From the NCBI RefSeq assembly GCF_010367455.1, contig NZ_WRPR01000026.1, positions 1-64,000 on the forward strand: a DNA stretch of 64,000 bases, given 5' to 3'. Both the position numbers and the translations under genes were made by a program. The notes beneath the pieces were generated by a model that worked only from the letters and a program-made list of their open reading frames with translations, did no database searches and was not told the DNA's origin. This DNA is from Candidatus Laterigemmans baculatus (GTDB taxonomy: Bacteria; Planctomycetota; Planctomycetia; Pirellulales; Pirellulaceae). Position 1 is the first letter of the stretch. Every line of letters begins with the position of its first letter. Below, piece by piece: positions 34,786 to 43,832 of this stretch.

Positions 34786-36367
34786 GCACGACCGCGGTGC
34801 GATCGCTCGTTCCGCGTCCCGCTTGCACCGCTTCCTTGCGGATAGCCGAGAGGATTCGCTCGGGGCCGGCGGCCAGCGACGCTCGAGTCAGATCGGCCAG
34901 CCGCTGTTGGTTCAGCCGTGGCCCCGAGAGATCCGAGGCAGAGAGGTCCCCAGCAGAGAGCTCCCCGGCGGAGCCGGTGACCAAACCCGGCGTGTAGGCC
35001 AGCAGCGTCTCTCCGCCGGTCAACTGCAGCCGCGAGACCCGCGGCTGCAGATCGATCTCCGACCCCAGCGGTTGGCTGCGGTGGACCAGCGGGCGGTAGC
35101 CGTAGCGGCTGACGATGATCCCTTCGAGCTTTCCGGCCGATGCCAGCGAGCCTTCGCCGGTCTGCGGATTGATCTGGGCGTAGAGCAACGAGACGAGCTG
35201 GTCGCCGGTGTTGGTCTGCCAAAGGGTGTCGCCGATCCGGCGGAGCATCTGACCGGGATCGTGCCGGTAATTCGAGTGCGATTGCCAAGCCGAACGAGCG
35301 GTCGCTGCGATCATCGCCGCATCGAGTCCCGCGGCGTGCGCTTCGGCGAGGACCAGGGCGAGCATGCCGTCGGGGAGCACGTCCCAGTGGTACCAGCTGG
35401 CGGCCAGGGCTTGCGGGCTCTCGGTCCAGCCCGAAGTCTGCCAGTTCTCGTCGAGCGGAACCGCCAGGGGCTGCTGGCGTTGTTGCCAGGCGGCCGCGTC
35501 GCGGAGCGGTCGCACGGCGCGGTTGGCCGCGGCCATCCGTTCGGTCAGGGTGTCGCTGGTCAGCCGCGAGGCCAGCAGCGATGCGGTCAGCTTGGCCGCC
35601 GCTTTCTCGGCTGCCTGGAATTCGGTCGGTCGGCTGGACCAGAACCACAGCGTTCCGATCGGCGTGTCATCGACCGAGACCGCCACGCAGATCGCCGCAG
35701 CGAACGGTTCGGGACTGCTCCACTCGGGCATCGCCGCGGTGTCGTCGAGCGTGACGACGCTGCCGACCAACGCTTCGAGATCGGCCAGCGAGCCCCGCAG
35801 TTGCCGCGGCGGATGGCTCAACCGACTGGTCGGCAATCCGCTGACCGCTCGCAATTTGAGCTGGCTGGTTTTGTCGTCCAGCAAGTACAACCCGGCCGCA
35901 TCGCAGCGGGTCGCTTCGGCTCCCTCGCGGAGGATGGCCGCGATCGCATCGGCCAACCGTCGCTCGTCGCTCTCCGTGCGGCCGCTTGATTCGCCGCGGC
36001 GACTCGGGTCCGAGGTGACCCGAGCCGCTTCGCTGGCTGCCAAACAGGCTTCCTGGCGGCGGATCGTCTGCTCCGCTTCGGCCAACCGGGAGGTGAGCGC
36101 GGCGGCCGCTTCGGCTAACTGCACCGCCGAGTCGCGGGGGACCGTTGGCAACTCCCCGACGTCATCGCCCGACATCACCGAAGCGGCCCCGACGGTCGCT
36201 CGCACACGGAGCGTCGCCGCACTGCGCTGCCCGTCGACGCACCACCCCGTGGTGTCGGCGAAAACCCGCCAAAAACTGCTGGCCGCGTCAGCTTGGCTCG
36301 GCCGCCGGATGCGGTTGCGGGGTTCGGCGGAGTGCAGACGCAGGTAGTTCGGAATTTCCCTCGACAC
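34772..36367 (-). CDS. GAF-domain PP2C/SpoIIE-type phosphatase
   Basis: A 531-residue protein. The N-terminal region (about residues 25-75) includes FWRVFADTTGW. A helical stretch (80-125) follows, then a GAF domain (about 135-265: EATRCDAAGLYLLDD, FAAAICVAVSVDDTPIGTLWFW) and a SpoIIE-like phosphatase domain (about 320-531: GLDAAMIAATARSAW, SLLYAQINPQTGEGSLASAG, TGGETLLAYTPGLV). It fits an RsbU-like regulator that dephosphorylates an anti-sigma antagonist. Some metal-binding Asp positions are hard to place, so catalysis is unproven. The start is GTG 36367 with GAGG seven bases upstream. A Ser/Gly/Asp linker (SAGELSAGDLSASDLSG) near 470 is a tandem duplication. Confidence 0.82.
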   Translation of the reverse strand: MSREIPNYLRLHSAEPRNRIRRPSQADAASSFWRVFADTTGWCVDGQRSAATLRVRATVGAASVMSGDDVGELPTVPRDSAVQLAEAAAALTSRLAEAEQTIRRQEACLAASEAARVTSDPSRRGESSGRTESDERRLADAIAAILREGAEATRCDAAGLYLLDDKTSQLKLRAVSGLPTSRLSHPPRQLRGSLADLEALVGSVVTLDDTAAMPEWSSPEPFAAAICVAVSVDDTPIGTLWFWSSRPTEFQAAEKAAAKLTASLLASRLTSDTLTERMAAANRAVRPLRDAAAWQQRQQPLAVPLDENWQTSGWTESPQALAASWYHWDVLPDGMLALVLAEAHAAGLDAAMIAATARSAWQSHSNYRHDPGQMLRRIGDTLWQTNTGDQLVSLLYAQINPQTGEGSLASAGKLEGIIVSRYGYRPLVHRSQPLGSEIDLQPRVSRLQLTGGETLLAYTPGLVTGSAGELSAGDLSASDLSGPRLNQQRLADLTRASLAAGPERILSAIRKEAVQAGRGTSDRTAVVLKRG

Positions 36368-36666
36368 GGGCCGGCCTCGAACGGTTCGGAGCTATGCGGC
36401 CGCATCCGGTGGATCGATGCAGCGGCACTTGTGGGAGCAATACCGTCCGTGATGCCCAACCTGCCGCCGCGCGGTTCCTTGCGCCGCAGCCTTCGTGGAA
36501 GTAGGAATCGACCGGCCGATCCCTTTTCCTCACCCCGAAAGTCCACGCAAGCGGCGAAGATTCGCAGCCCCGGCCCCATAATCGTCACAGTCCCGCAGAG
36601 TCGAATCCCCGGGGCCTTCCGTGAGTAGCCCGCGTTACCCACGCGTTTCGAGGGAACGATGTGCTA
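36368..36666. other. Intergenic stretch, no gene seen
   Basis: This is the upstream region of the GAF-PP2C gene on the left. It contains no convincing coding frame; frames of up to about 110 codons have no domain and no start signal. A small GC-rich dyad (CCCCGGCC / GGGGCC) is present near 36570-36615. Confidence 0.5.
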
Positions 36667-36740
36667 AATCAGCCGCCACGCTTCTTGCGTCCGGTTCTCA
36701 CGGCGTTTTCGGGAACCGGGGCTAGCGCCCGGCGGCTGAT
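36667..36740. repeat. Family A palindrome, degenerate left arm
   Basis: The left arm reads ATCAGCCGCCACGCTTCTTG, so the GCTAGC core is lost there. The right arm GGCTAGCGCCCGGCGGCTGA is intact and is followed by TGAATAATCCG, the usual family A flank. Confidence 0.85.
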
Positions 36741-36782
36741 GAATAATCCGACCAAGCCACGGCGACTGTGTTGACGGCCGCG

Positions 36783-37937
36783 TCAGTCGACGCGGGTCCC
36801 GAGGGCGGCGGCGTAGATCAGCAGATCGCCGCGGCGGCGGGCAAACTCCTGGACCGGGCGGCTGTTCTTCGCTTGGGCCGCCAAATCGAGCAGCAGCGGA
36901 GCGACTCGCGGAGCCGGCACATCGGCCGGAATCATCTTCACCGCCGTGGCGAGCGCCTCCTCGGCGCGACCGAGTCGGCTGAGCAGATCGATGTAGGTCT
37001 CGATCGCCCCGGTCCCCTGCTCCATCGGCTTGGCTTCCAGCGCTTTTTGGCGGAAGTACGAAACCGCTTCGTTCACTCCCCGGCCGAGCAGCGCTCCGTA
37101 GAACAGAGCGTGGGCCGGATAGAAGTCATGGAACGGCTCGTCCGACGGATACTGGTACTGGGGGTCGAGCCGCCGACCATACTGCACCAACTCCCACGCC
37201 CGTTGCAGCTGAGACTCCTTCTCCAGCACCCGCGCGATCCGCACCGTCGACGCCAAGTGGGTCGTGTCCAAATGGTAGGCGCGGTTCTCGAACAGCTCGC
37301 GACGGTTGGCTACCAACGCGTCGAGCGTCGTTTCGCTCGGCGGAGTTCCCTCGCGCCGCTCGATGTCGGCTCGCACCGCCGCCAGCAACTCGGCATACAG
37401 ATGATCGAGCAGCATCGCCGCGGCGGTCTGCTGGTCGCGGTGCGATGCCGAGGCGACGACCTGCTCATACGTCGTAATGCTGTTGCACGTTCCCATCCGA
37501 TCGAGCACCAACCGGAATCCGTAGCCGACGTCGACCCCTTCGTGCAGCGTGACTTGGATGATCTCGTCGGCGTTTTCGTCGCTCACGTCGATCCGGCGGA
37601 TCATCTCGGCCGCCTTCTCGGTGTCGCCCGTCGGTCGCAGATACATCCATCCCTCGCGGATCCGGCCCGCGGCCAACAGCATCAGTCCCGTCTCGCGGCA
37701 AGCGTCGAGCAAGCCGTGCTCGAGTTGCCGCTCGATGTCTTCCGGATGCCGCTTCTCGTTTCCCTCGCTGAGCAGCGGCAGCCCGAGGCGGACTCGCATC
37801 CGCATCTTCAAGGCCTCGAACAACTCGTGCGGCATCCGCTGGCGGCGATAAATCTGAATCAACGCCTCGAGCATCTCGGCGGGATCGTCTGCCAGACTGG
37901 CCAACTCGGCGAAAGGATCGGTCGTAGTCGTCGTCAT
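36783..37937 (-). CDS. Conserved hypothetical, helical TPR-like protein
   Basis: A 384-residue cytoplasmic protein, mostly helical, with no signal or membrane segment. The opening DPAEMLEALIQIYRRQRMPHELFEALKMRMR and the later VSYFRQKALEA and ETYIDLLSRLGRAEEALATAV segments resemble TPR-type helical pairs. The conserved-looking centre includes GWMYLRPTGDTEKAAEMIRR and YAHALFYGAL-like FYPAHALFYGALLG. I recall no named domain. ATG 37937 is preferred to an extended start at 37997. It is followed after about 40 bases of gap by the thioredoxin lipoprotein on the same strand. Confidence 0.7.
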   Translation of the reverse strand: MTTTTTDPFAELASLADDPAEMLEALIQIYRRQRMPHELFEALKMRMRVRLGLPLLSEGNEKRHPEDIERQLEHGLLDACRETGLMLLAAGRIREGWMYLRPTGDTEKAAEMIRRIDVSDENADEIIQVTLHEGVDVGYGFRLVLDRMGTCNSITTYEQVVASASHRDQQTAAAMLLDHLYAELLAAVRADIERREGTPPSETTLDALVANRRELFENRAYHLDTTHLASTVRIARVLEKESQLQRAWELVQYGRRLDPQYQYPSDEPFHDFYPAHALFYGALLGRGVNEAVSYFRQKALEAKPMEQGTGAIETYIDLLSRLGRAEEALATAVKMIPADVPAPRVAPLLLDLAAQAKNSRPVQEFARRRGDLLIYAAALGTRVD

Positions 37938-38002
37938 AGGGAAAACAGCTGGGGGTCCAAGGGCGGGAATAAGTGGCGGGCGAGCAGCGCGGGACACAAG
38001 GC

Positions 38003-38824
38003 CTACTTCTCAGCGCTCGACGGGTCGGCGCCCGATTCGGCAGCGCTCGCCTCGTCGGCGCTCGACGGGTCGGTGGGGGCTGCGTTGCCGGCGAGCAGCT
38101 TTTCGACGAACGGGATCACATCTTTCTCGTAGGTGAATCCGATCGTTTCTCCGGCGTCGACGAATCGTGCGACTTCTTTCCCCGTGGCGTCAAAGACGAG
38201 CACTGCCGGGATCGAATCGATTTTCAGGTCGCTGTAGACCTCGTCGCTCGGGGTCGTGCAGAGATAGTTGTCGAGCTCGGCTTGCTTGAGCTGCAGGAAG
38301 TCCATCACCTTGCTCTCGTAGCTCTCCGGAGGACGCGTCTTGCGACCGTCGAAATCGATGTTCGCCGAGACGCAGTGCACCTTCTCGCCCTGCTCCCGAT
38401 GCAGGCGCACCAGTCCGGGAAATTCCTTCAGGCACGGTTCGCAGCCGAGCGACCAGACGTCGAGGACTGCCGGGCGTCCTTCGGCTTTGGCGGCTTTGAG
38501 AATCTCTGCCCAGGACGTCAGCGATACTGAGACTTTTTCCTCCGCCTGCGGCTCGGCTTCCGCTCCCTCGGCCCCTGCTGGCGGAGTCTCTCCGGGGAGC
38601 CGAGAAGCTGGCTCGGCCGGTTCCGCCGCTTCGCTCGGCGCCGCCGCTTGCCCACCCGCACCGACCGATGCTTCGGGTCCGCAGCCTACGGCCGACAGAG
38701 CGAGCGGCAGGATTCCCAGCAAGAGCAGCCGTGGAGCGGTAACGGGCCAGCGAGAGCGGAAGTGTCCGGTTGGCGTGGCCAGAAAATCGGACGGCGACGA
38801 GTCGGAGCGGCGGACGGTCAACAT
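38003..38824 (-). CDS. Thioredoxin-fold lipoprotein
   Basis: A 273-residue lipoprotein. A basic N-terminus and hydrophobic stretch lead to the lipobox LSAVGC (Cys48). A Pro/Ala/Glu-rich linker of about 50 residues follows, then a thioredoxin domain with the redox motif WSLGCEPC (Cys128, Cys131) and the cis-proline segment IDSIPAVLVFD. It probably acts in thiol-disulfide exchange on the cell-envelope side, in the TlpA/ResA style. The C-terminus is an Ala/Ser/Glu-rich tail (SSADEASAAESGADPSSAE) built of short duplications. It lies upstream of the helical hypothetical gene on the same strand. Confidence 0.88.
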   Translation of the reverse strand: MLTVRRSDSSPSDFLATPTGHFRSRWPVTAPRLLLLGILPLALSAVGCGPEASVGAGGQAAAPSEAAEPAEPASRLPGETPPAGAEGAEAEPQAEEKVSVSLTSWAEILKAAKAEGRPAVLDVWSLGCEPCLKEFPGLVRLHREQGEKVHCVSANIDFDGRKTRPPESYESKVMDFLQLKQAELDNYLCTTPSDEVYSDLKIDSIPAVLVFDATGKEVARFVDAGETIGFTYEKDVIPFVEKLLAGNAAPTDPSSADEASAAESGADPSSAEK

Positions 38825-38926
38825 GCTTCGATTCCTCTGCAGGGCGCAACGATCGACTACGGGATCTCTCCAGCATACGCAATTGTCAGCCCACCGCGAA
38901 CGCTCGCGCCGCTTGCTGTCGCGGTC

Positions 38927-39035
38927 ATCGTCGCCTTTCGCCCCGCCGATAGTCGCCTTTCGCTCCGCGGATAGTCGCCTTTCGCTCCGCGAAAGCAGCG
39001 TCGTTTGCGCTACTTTCGCGGAGCGAAAGGCGACT
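38927..39035. repeat. Family C palindrome cluster, four copies
   Basis: Three direct copies of ATAGTCGCCTTTCGCNCCGC (the third with the GAAAGCAGCG arm) face one inverted copy CTACTTTCGCGGAGCGAAAG. The whole block can form a long hairpin. It lies upstream of the thioredoxin lipoprotein gene. No gene is seen between 38825 and 39207. Confidence 0.82.
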
Positions 39036-39207
39036 CTGGCTCAGCAAAGAACGCGCGCGAAAGAGAGAACGACGCTGCGTGAAGAAGAGATGGGTCGAAT
39101 TGGACCCAATTTATCGCCAGCGCGACGGGCCGAGCGGCTCAACAGCGGCCGCCCGGCAAAGCTTCGGGCCCTGTTCTCCTGGCGAACAAGGCCTAGCCGC
39201 GGAGCGC

Positions 39208-39402
39208 TTAGCCGCGGAGGTTTTGGCGGAGCGACCGCCGCGTGATGTACTTCTCGTGTTTCTGTTCGAATTTCACCAGCTCGCGATCGAACCACGCATC
39301 CAAGCTGGCGACGCTCGCGGGCAACGCCTCGATCAATTCCTGCCAGTGGCGGTTGTCCGGGCGAGGCGCGGACGGAGATCGGCTATCGGAAGAAGTCGTC
39401 AT
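39208..39402 (-). CDS. Small conserved hypothetical protein
   Basis: A 64-residue basic/acidic protein. The polar Ser/Pro/Arg start is followed by HWQELIEALPASVASLDAW and a charged end, FEQKHEKYITRRSLRQNLRG, predicted helical. ATG 39402 has GGAG ten to eleven bases upstream; the longer open frame has no start signal. No family is recognised. It is the only gene in a 1.2-kb stretch, so an expression check would be useful. Confidence 0.6.
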   Translation of the reverse strand: MTTSSDSRSPSAPRPDNRHWQELIEALPASVASLDAWFDRELVKFEQKHEKYITRRSLRQNLRG

Positions 39403-40023
39403 CGTGGGTCTCCGCGGCTGAGGGGGCCTTTGGGGGTTGCGTGCGTTCGAGAAAAGGAGGCCGGGAAGAAAGCGAGCTGTCGGAGTTAGAGGACGCAGAA
39501 TTCGGGAGCGAGGTTCAGAAAAAAACCGGGGACCCGAAGGTTTCGTGTCTCGCAGAAGAGCAACCACCGCGCCGTAGACTCGGAAGGCTGGCACGATTGT
39601 TCCATAACTGCCTTTGGTTCAACGACTTAAGTTTTTTAGGTAAGGTGCCGGTGTGGATGCCATGCTGCCGAATGGACGCACCCTTGTCGTTATTCGTCCA
39701 CAATTCGGGCAAATTGGCACTCGCGCGGCGAGCGGAGAGGTCGCCAATCGATCTGTGTTCCCGTCGCCGCCCTTGTGCCCCTGTTTGTGTGATCTAAATC
39801 CACTTTAGTCAAGGCCAGTGCGAAGGCGATGGTTCGGTGAAGCGAATCGCGCAAGTTAAGGCAAATTTTCCGCTTCCCATTTTCCGCCCGCGTTCTCCCA
39901 AGATCCCCGCCGCCCCGGCGAAATTCTCTCTGTTCGGCCGCATCGTTCTCCATTGCGTCAGGGGTGACCGGCGCGTGCGGCCCAGCGAGCCCTAGAGCAC
40001 ACCTTCCCCACGGGAGACAAACC
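39403..40023. other. Long leader region upstream of the kinase/sigma cluster
   Basis: Over 600 bases with no convincing gene. The part from about 39590 to 39860 is clearly more AT-rich than its surroundings (CGACTTAAGTTTTTTAGG, then ATCTAAATCCACTTTAGTC). It is the likely place for the promoter of the signalling cluster that starts at 40024. GGGAGAC lies seven bases before that ATG. Confidence 0.5.
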
Positions 40024-40827
40024 ATGTTGAAGAAACTCATCGTCGGCGGCACCCTCGCTGTCTTGCTCGGCGGAGTCGCCCTGAGCACCGGGCTGGGGAG
40101 TTACGTCCGGACTGCGGGCGGTTGGATCCAGCAGACGGCGAAAGATTCCGTGCCGCTCGAGTGGGAGATCAAGCGGGCGCGGCAGATGATTGCCGACCTC
40201 GATCCGGAGATCACCACCAACGCCAAGCGGATCGCTCACGAAAAGATCCAGGTCGCGCGGCTCGAATCGGAGCTGGAGCGGACCACCGAGCGGCTGGCTG
40301 ACGCGCAAAGCGACATCCAGCGGCTCCGTTCGGACCTCGAGCAGGGCGATTCGATGTTCGTCTACTCGGGCAAGACCTACACCTCGGCTCAGGTCCGCGA
40401 CGATCTCGCCCGCCGCTTCGAGCGTTACAAGACGCGGAAGGAAACCGCCGATAAGCTCCAGCAGATGCTCACGGCTCGCGAAAACACGTTGGCCGCCGCC
40501 CATGACCGGATGGACGCGATGCTCTCGGCCAAGCGGCAGTTGGAAGTCGAGATCGAGAACCTGCAGGCCCGCTTGGCGGCGGTCCGAGTCGCTCAGACCA
40601 GCAGCCAACTGGCGCTCGACGACAGCGCGCTCTCGCGGACTCGCGAATTGCTCGACGAGATCGAGACTCGGATCGATGTCGAAGAGGAAGTGACGCACGT
40701 CGGGGCCGAGTATTTCGGCGGCATCGAACTCGATGACAGCGACGAAGGCGAATTGCTCGACGAGATCTCGAGCTACTTCGACGAGGACGAAAGCAAGTCG
40801 CTCGCCTCGATCAAGATCGAACGCTGA
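40024..40827 (+). CDS. Membrane-anchored coiled-coil protein
   Basis: A 267-residue protein. An N-terminal hydrophobic helix (about residues 4-22) anchors or exports it. Residues 40-120 and 135-225 form two long coiled coils (EKIQVARLESELERTTERL, KETADKLQQMLTARE), separated by FVYSGKTYTSAQV. The C-terminus is acidic (DDSDEGELLDEISSYFDED). It is reminiscent of PspA-like coiled-coil proteins but without the family sequence. It leads a cluster with FHA-like, kinase and sigma genes 134 bases downstream, so it may be a structural partner of that system (inference). Confidence 0.75.
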   Translation: MLKKLIVGGTLAVLLGGVALSTGLGSYVRTAGGWIQQTAKDSVPLEWEIKRARQMIADLDPEITTNAKRIAHEKIQVARLESELERTTERLADAQSDIQRLRSDLEQGDSMFVYSGKTYTSAQVRDDLARRFERYKTRKETADKLQQMLTARENTLAAAHDRMDAMLSAKRQLEVEIENLQARLAAVRVAQTSSQLALDDSALSRTRELLDEIETRIDVEEEVTHVGAEYFGGIELDDSDEGELLDEISSYFDEDESKSLASIKIER

Positions 40828-40961
40828 GACGGTAGACTTTGGTCCGTCCGGGGCGAAAGAATTCCTGCTGTCGAAGGGTTGCGACCGTGCTCACTTCTCT
40901 CCACGAATCGAAAAACGCCCACTCAGCGAAAACCACAGGGAGTGTCGGAAGGATGGAGCCG

Positions 40962-41699
40962 ATGGCTGCTCGGTGGCTGTTGTGGGTCGATGGCGTGGGA
41001 GGTTATTTGATGCTCCCGGGCGACGACTGGACGATCGGGGGCCCAGGGAGCAATTGGGGCCTCGGCAGCAATTGGGGCCTCGGAAGCAGTGGGGTTCCCG
41101 CGAGCGGCGGAGAACTCGGCCGCGCCGAGGAAGCGGAGATCTGCGTCCAAGGGGACCTCTCGGCCCGCGAAGCCTGTTTGCGGCGGCTCGGGGGCGACTA
41201 TGTGTTGCAGCCGTTCGCCGCGGCACTGCTCGGCGACCGCCGACTGCACCGCCCGACGCCGCTCCGCGACGGCGATCGGATCACCTTCGCGAGCCGAGCC
41301 GCTTCCTCGCGGCTGGTGGCCGAGCGTGGAGGGGCCGCGGCAGGAAGTGCGGCAGCCGGGAGGGTGGAAATGGCGGGAGTCCGGTTCAGCTTTGCGAAAC
41401 CGCACCCGCTCAGCTCCTCGGCTCGGTTGACGCTCCTCAGCCGCCACCGCGTCCGTCCGCGTTGCGATGCGATTATTTTGCTTGCCGACACCTGCATTCT
41501 CGGCCCTTCCCGGACGTGCCACATCGTCGCTCCGGCGGCCGAGAGCGAGGTCGTGTTGTTGTTCTCCGCCGGCCGGTGGTGGTGTCGCGGGATGGGAGAG
41601 ACGAACGTCGACGGAGAACCCCGGCAGGGCCGGTTCGAGCTGGTCCCCGGGACTCGCGTCGAATCGGGTGGCATCGCTTTCACGCTGGAGGCCGTATGA
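40962..41699 (+). CDS. FHA-like protein coupled to the downstream kinase
   Basis: About 245 residues. The pattern LWVDGVGGYLMLPGDDWTIGGPG, then SAREACLRRLGGDYVLQP and PTPLRDGDRITF, matches the beta-strand order of an FHA (phosphothreonine-binding) domain. The usual Gly-Arg-Ser core is not clear. A second FHA-like half follows (CDAIILLADTCILGPSRTCHIV, then LVPGTRVESGGIAFTLE). A tandem duplication SNWGLGSNWGLG lies near residue 32. ATG 40962 has GGAAGG about nine bases upstream. The stop overlaps the kinase start as ATGA, so the two are translationally coupled. Confidence 0.72.
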   Translation: MAARWLLWVDGVGGYLMLPGDDWTIGGPGSNWGLGSNWGLGSSGVPASGGELGRAEEAEICVQGDLSAREACLRRLGGDYVLQPFAAALLGDRRLHRPTPLRDGDRITFASRAASSRLVAERGGAAAGSAAAGRVEMAGVRFSFAKPHPLSSSARLTLLSRHRVRPRCDAIILLADTCILGPSRTCHIVAPAAESEVVLLFSAGRWWCRGMGETNVDGEPRQGRFELVPGTRVESGGIAFTLEAV

Positions 41700-43822
41700 C
41701 CCCAATCGATACAATGGAAGCACAGGCAACTTCCCTGTCCCCCTCCCCGTCCCCCGAGAAGCACCGCGGCATGAAGCTCGAGCCCCACGGCATGAAGTTC
41801 ACCTACGCCAGTGGTGCCAAGCCGCTCGCCGGGTTCACGATCAAGCGAGGCATCGGCGTCGGCGGGTTCGGGGAAGTCTATTTCGCGGTCAGCGATGCCG
41901 GGAAAGAAGTGGCGCTCAAACGCGTTCAGCGGAACCTGAACGTCGAGCTCCGCGGCGTTTCCCACTGCCTGAATCTCAAGCACCCCAATCTGATCTCGCT
42001 GTTCGACGTCCGCTACGACGAGGCCGGTCAAGCCTGGGTGGTGATGGAGTACGTCGCTGGCGAGAGTCTCCGCTCGGTCGTCGATGGTGCTCCCGGTGGG
42101 ATTGGGGAAGCGGAAACCCGTCGCTGGTTTGCCGGGTTGGCCGCTGGCGTGGCCCACCTCCACGACTCGGGGATCGTCCACCGCGACCTCAAGCCGGGGA
42201 ACCTGTTTGATGACGATGGGATCGTCAAAATCGGTGACTACGGGCTGAGCAAATTCATCTCCTGTTCGCGCCGCGACGGGCACACCGAAAGCGTCGGGAC
42301 CTTTCACTACATGGCCCCGGAGGTCGGTCGCGGAAATTATGGGCGCGAGATCGATATCTATGCGCTCGGCATCATCCTCTACGAGATGCTGACCGGGACC
42401 GTGCCGTTCGACGGGGAGAGCAGCCACGAAATCATCATGAAACACCTGACGGCGAACCCCGACCTGAGCGGCGTCGCCGAACCGTACCGGAGCGTCATCT
42501 GGCAAGCCCTGCAGAAAAATCCGACCGCCCGGCAGCAAACCGTCCAGCAAATGATCCGCCCGCTGGGAATCGAAATCGACGAGCACGGGATGGCGCGGCT
42601 CGCCCCTGGGTTTTCAGCCCCCCAGTTTTCAGCCCCCGGGTTTTCAGCTTGTGGTGCGGCAGAACCCGTCTTCCAGGGCGTTGCGGTTGCCGACCATGGA
42701 CGAGCTGGAGGAGGCTCGCAAGCGTCCCCCGGAATCCATTTCTTCTCCGGGAATGAGAGCGACGCGGACGCCCCGGCGGGAGTGCAGTTCGGGGAAGTTC
42801 GCTACCATCCAACGGCTGCCGCGGTCCTCACGCCTGAAGAGCCGTTGGCACGCTCGTTCCGCTCAGGGCTCGCTCGCTGCCGCCAGTGGTGGGGCGGCCT
42901 CGAAGCCTTCCCCGGAACCCGCATCATCCTGCTCATCTTGGGGCTCTGCCTGTTCATTTTGAACATCGAATGGCTGTTGCCGTTGATGGCCTTTCTGGCG
43001 GTGCTGTACGTGCCGTACTACATCATCCGAGCGATGACGTTGAGCGTCTCGCGGCAGCCGAGTTTTGCCGAAGCGCACCATGTGGCGGTCGCTCGCCAGC
43101 AACGTCCCCGACCGCTCTCGGCCAAGCAGTGGCGACAGCGGCGACGCGGCGAGCTGGCGACCAAGCGTCCGCTGGTCCGCGTTGCCGAACTCGGCGAATC
43201 GCTCACGACCGCCGGATTCGCCGCGGCGGCGCTGGCGGGACTCGCTTTTCTGGTAGGGCATTACCGAGGAGTCCCCGCAACCAGTACCGCGGTGGCTCCC
43301 TTCGTTTGGTCGGCCGCGATCGCCTTGCTCGCCGCCGTCGGTGTGCTGGTGCTCGGCAAGCTCTGGGAACGCACGCCGGGCGGTGGGCTGTCGCGACGGG
43401 TGGTGCTGCTCGGGATCGGTGCCGCGGTTGGGGCGGCGGCCTTTGTGCTCGCCGATTTCCTGATGATCCCACTCGATCAACGACTCGCGCGGGATATCGA
43501 TGTGACCGAGCTTCCCTCGAGCATGTATAGCGCGAGCGGCGTTCCGCGAATCGCAGCCCTGATGGCGCACTTCGCACTCCTGCTCGCCGGACTCCGCTGG
43601 TGGCGGTCGGCCGATCCGCTCCGCCGTTCGCGGTTCAGCGTCTGGGCGGTCGCCGTGGCAGTGGTCGCCAGCTGGGGGCTGCATCAATTGCTCCCCGTTC
43701 CCCAGCCCTGGGGCATGATCACCGCCGGGATTCTCGCCGCAGTGATCCAAATCGCCACCCCGTGGGAGAATCCTCGCCAGCGGCTCCGCGACTCCGATCC
43801 GACCCACGCCCCCACGGTCTGA
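41696..43822 (+). CDS. Hanks-type Ser/Thr kinase with about eight C-terminal membrane segments
   Basis: A 708-residue kinase. The cytoplasmic domain spans about residues 45-305: glycine loop GIGVGGFGEV (52-61), Lys75 in ALKRV, HRDLKPGN (162-169), and GTFHYMAPE. The DFG triplet is DYG (181-183), a tolerated variation. A linker with repeated FSAPQFSAPGFSA follows. The C-terminal half is membrane-embedded, with about eight hydrophobic helices (IILLILGLCLFIL, then PLMAFLAVLYVPYYII, and others to about 690). There is no extracellular sensor domain. The start is ATG in the ATGA overlap. It stands ten bases from a bitopic protein gene and upstream of an ECF sigma factor. Confidence 0.9.
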   Translation: MTPIDTMEAQATSLSPSPSPEKHRGMKLEPHGMKFTYASGAKPLAGFTIKRGIGVGGFGEVYFAVSDAGKEVALKRVQRNLNVELRGVSHCLNLKHPNLISLFDVRYDEAGQAWVVMEYVAGESLRSVVDGAPGGIGEAETRRWFAGLAAGVAHLHDSGIVHRDLKPGNLFDDDGIVKIGDYGLSKFISCSRRDGHTESVGTFHYMAPEVGRGNYGREIDIYALGIILYEMLTGTVPFDGESSHEIIMKHLTANPDLSGVAEPYRSVIWQALQKNPTARQQTVQQMIRPLGIEIDEHGMARLAPGFSAPQFSAPGFSACGAAEPVFQGVAVADHGRAGGGSQASPGIHFFSGNESDADAPAGVQFGEVRYHPTAAAVLTPEEPLARSFRSGLARCRQWWGGLEAFPGTRIILLILGLCLFILNIEWLLPLMAFLAVLYVPYYIIRAMTLSVSRQPSFAEAHHVAVARQQRPRPLSAKQWRQRRRGELATKRPLVRVAELGESLTTAGFAAAALAGLAFLVGHYRGVPATSTAVAPFVWSAAIALLAAVGVLVLGKLWERTPGGGLSRRVVLLGIGAAVGAAAFVLADFLMIPLDQRLARDIDVTELPSSMYSASGVPRIAALMAHFALLLAGLRWWRSADPLRRSRFSVWAVAVAVVASWGLHQLLPVPQPWGMITAGILAAVIQIATPWENPRQRLRDSDPTHAPTV

Positions 43823-43832
43823 GAGAACTTCC

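Noticed and set aside
39403-40023. tRNA or small RNA gene in the AT-rich stretch
   Set aside because: I could not find a cloverleaf or a clear terminator; the composition fits a promoter region.
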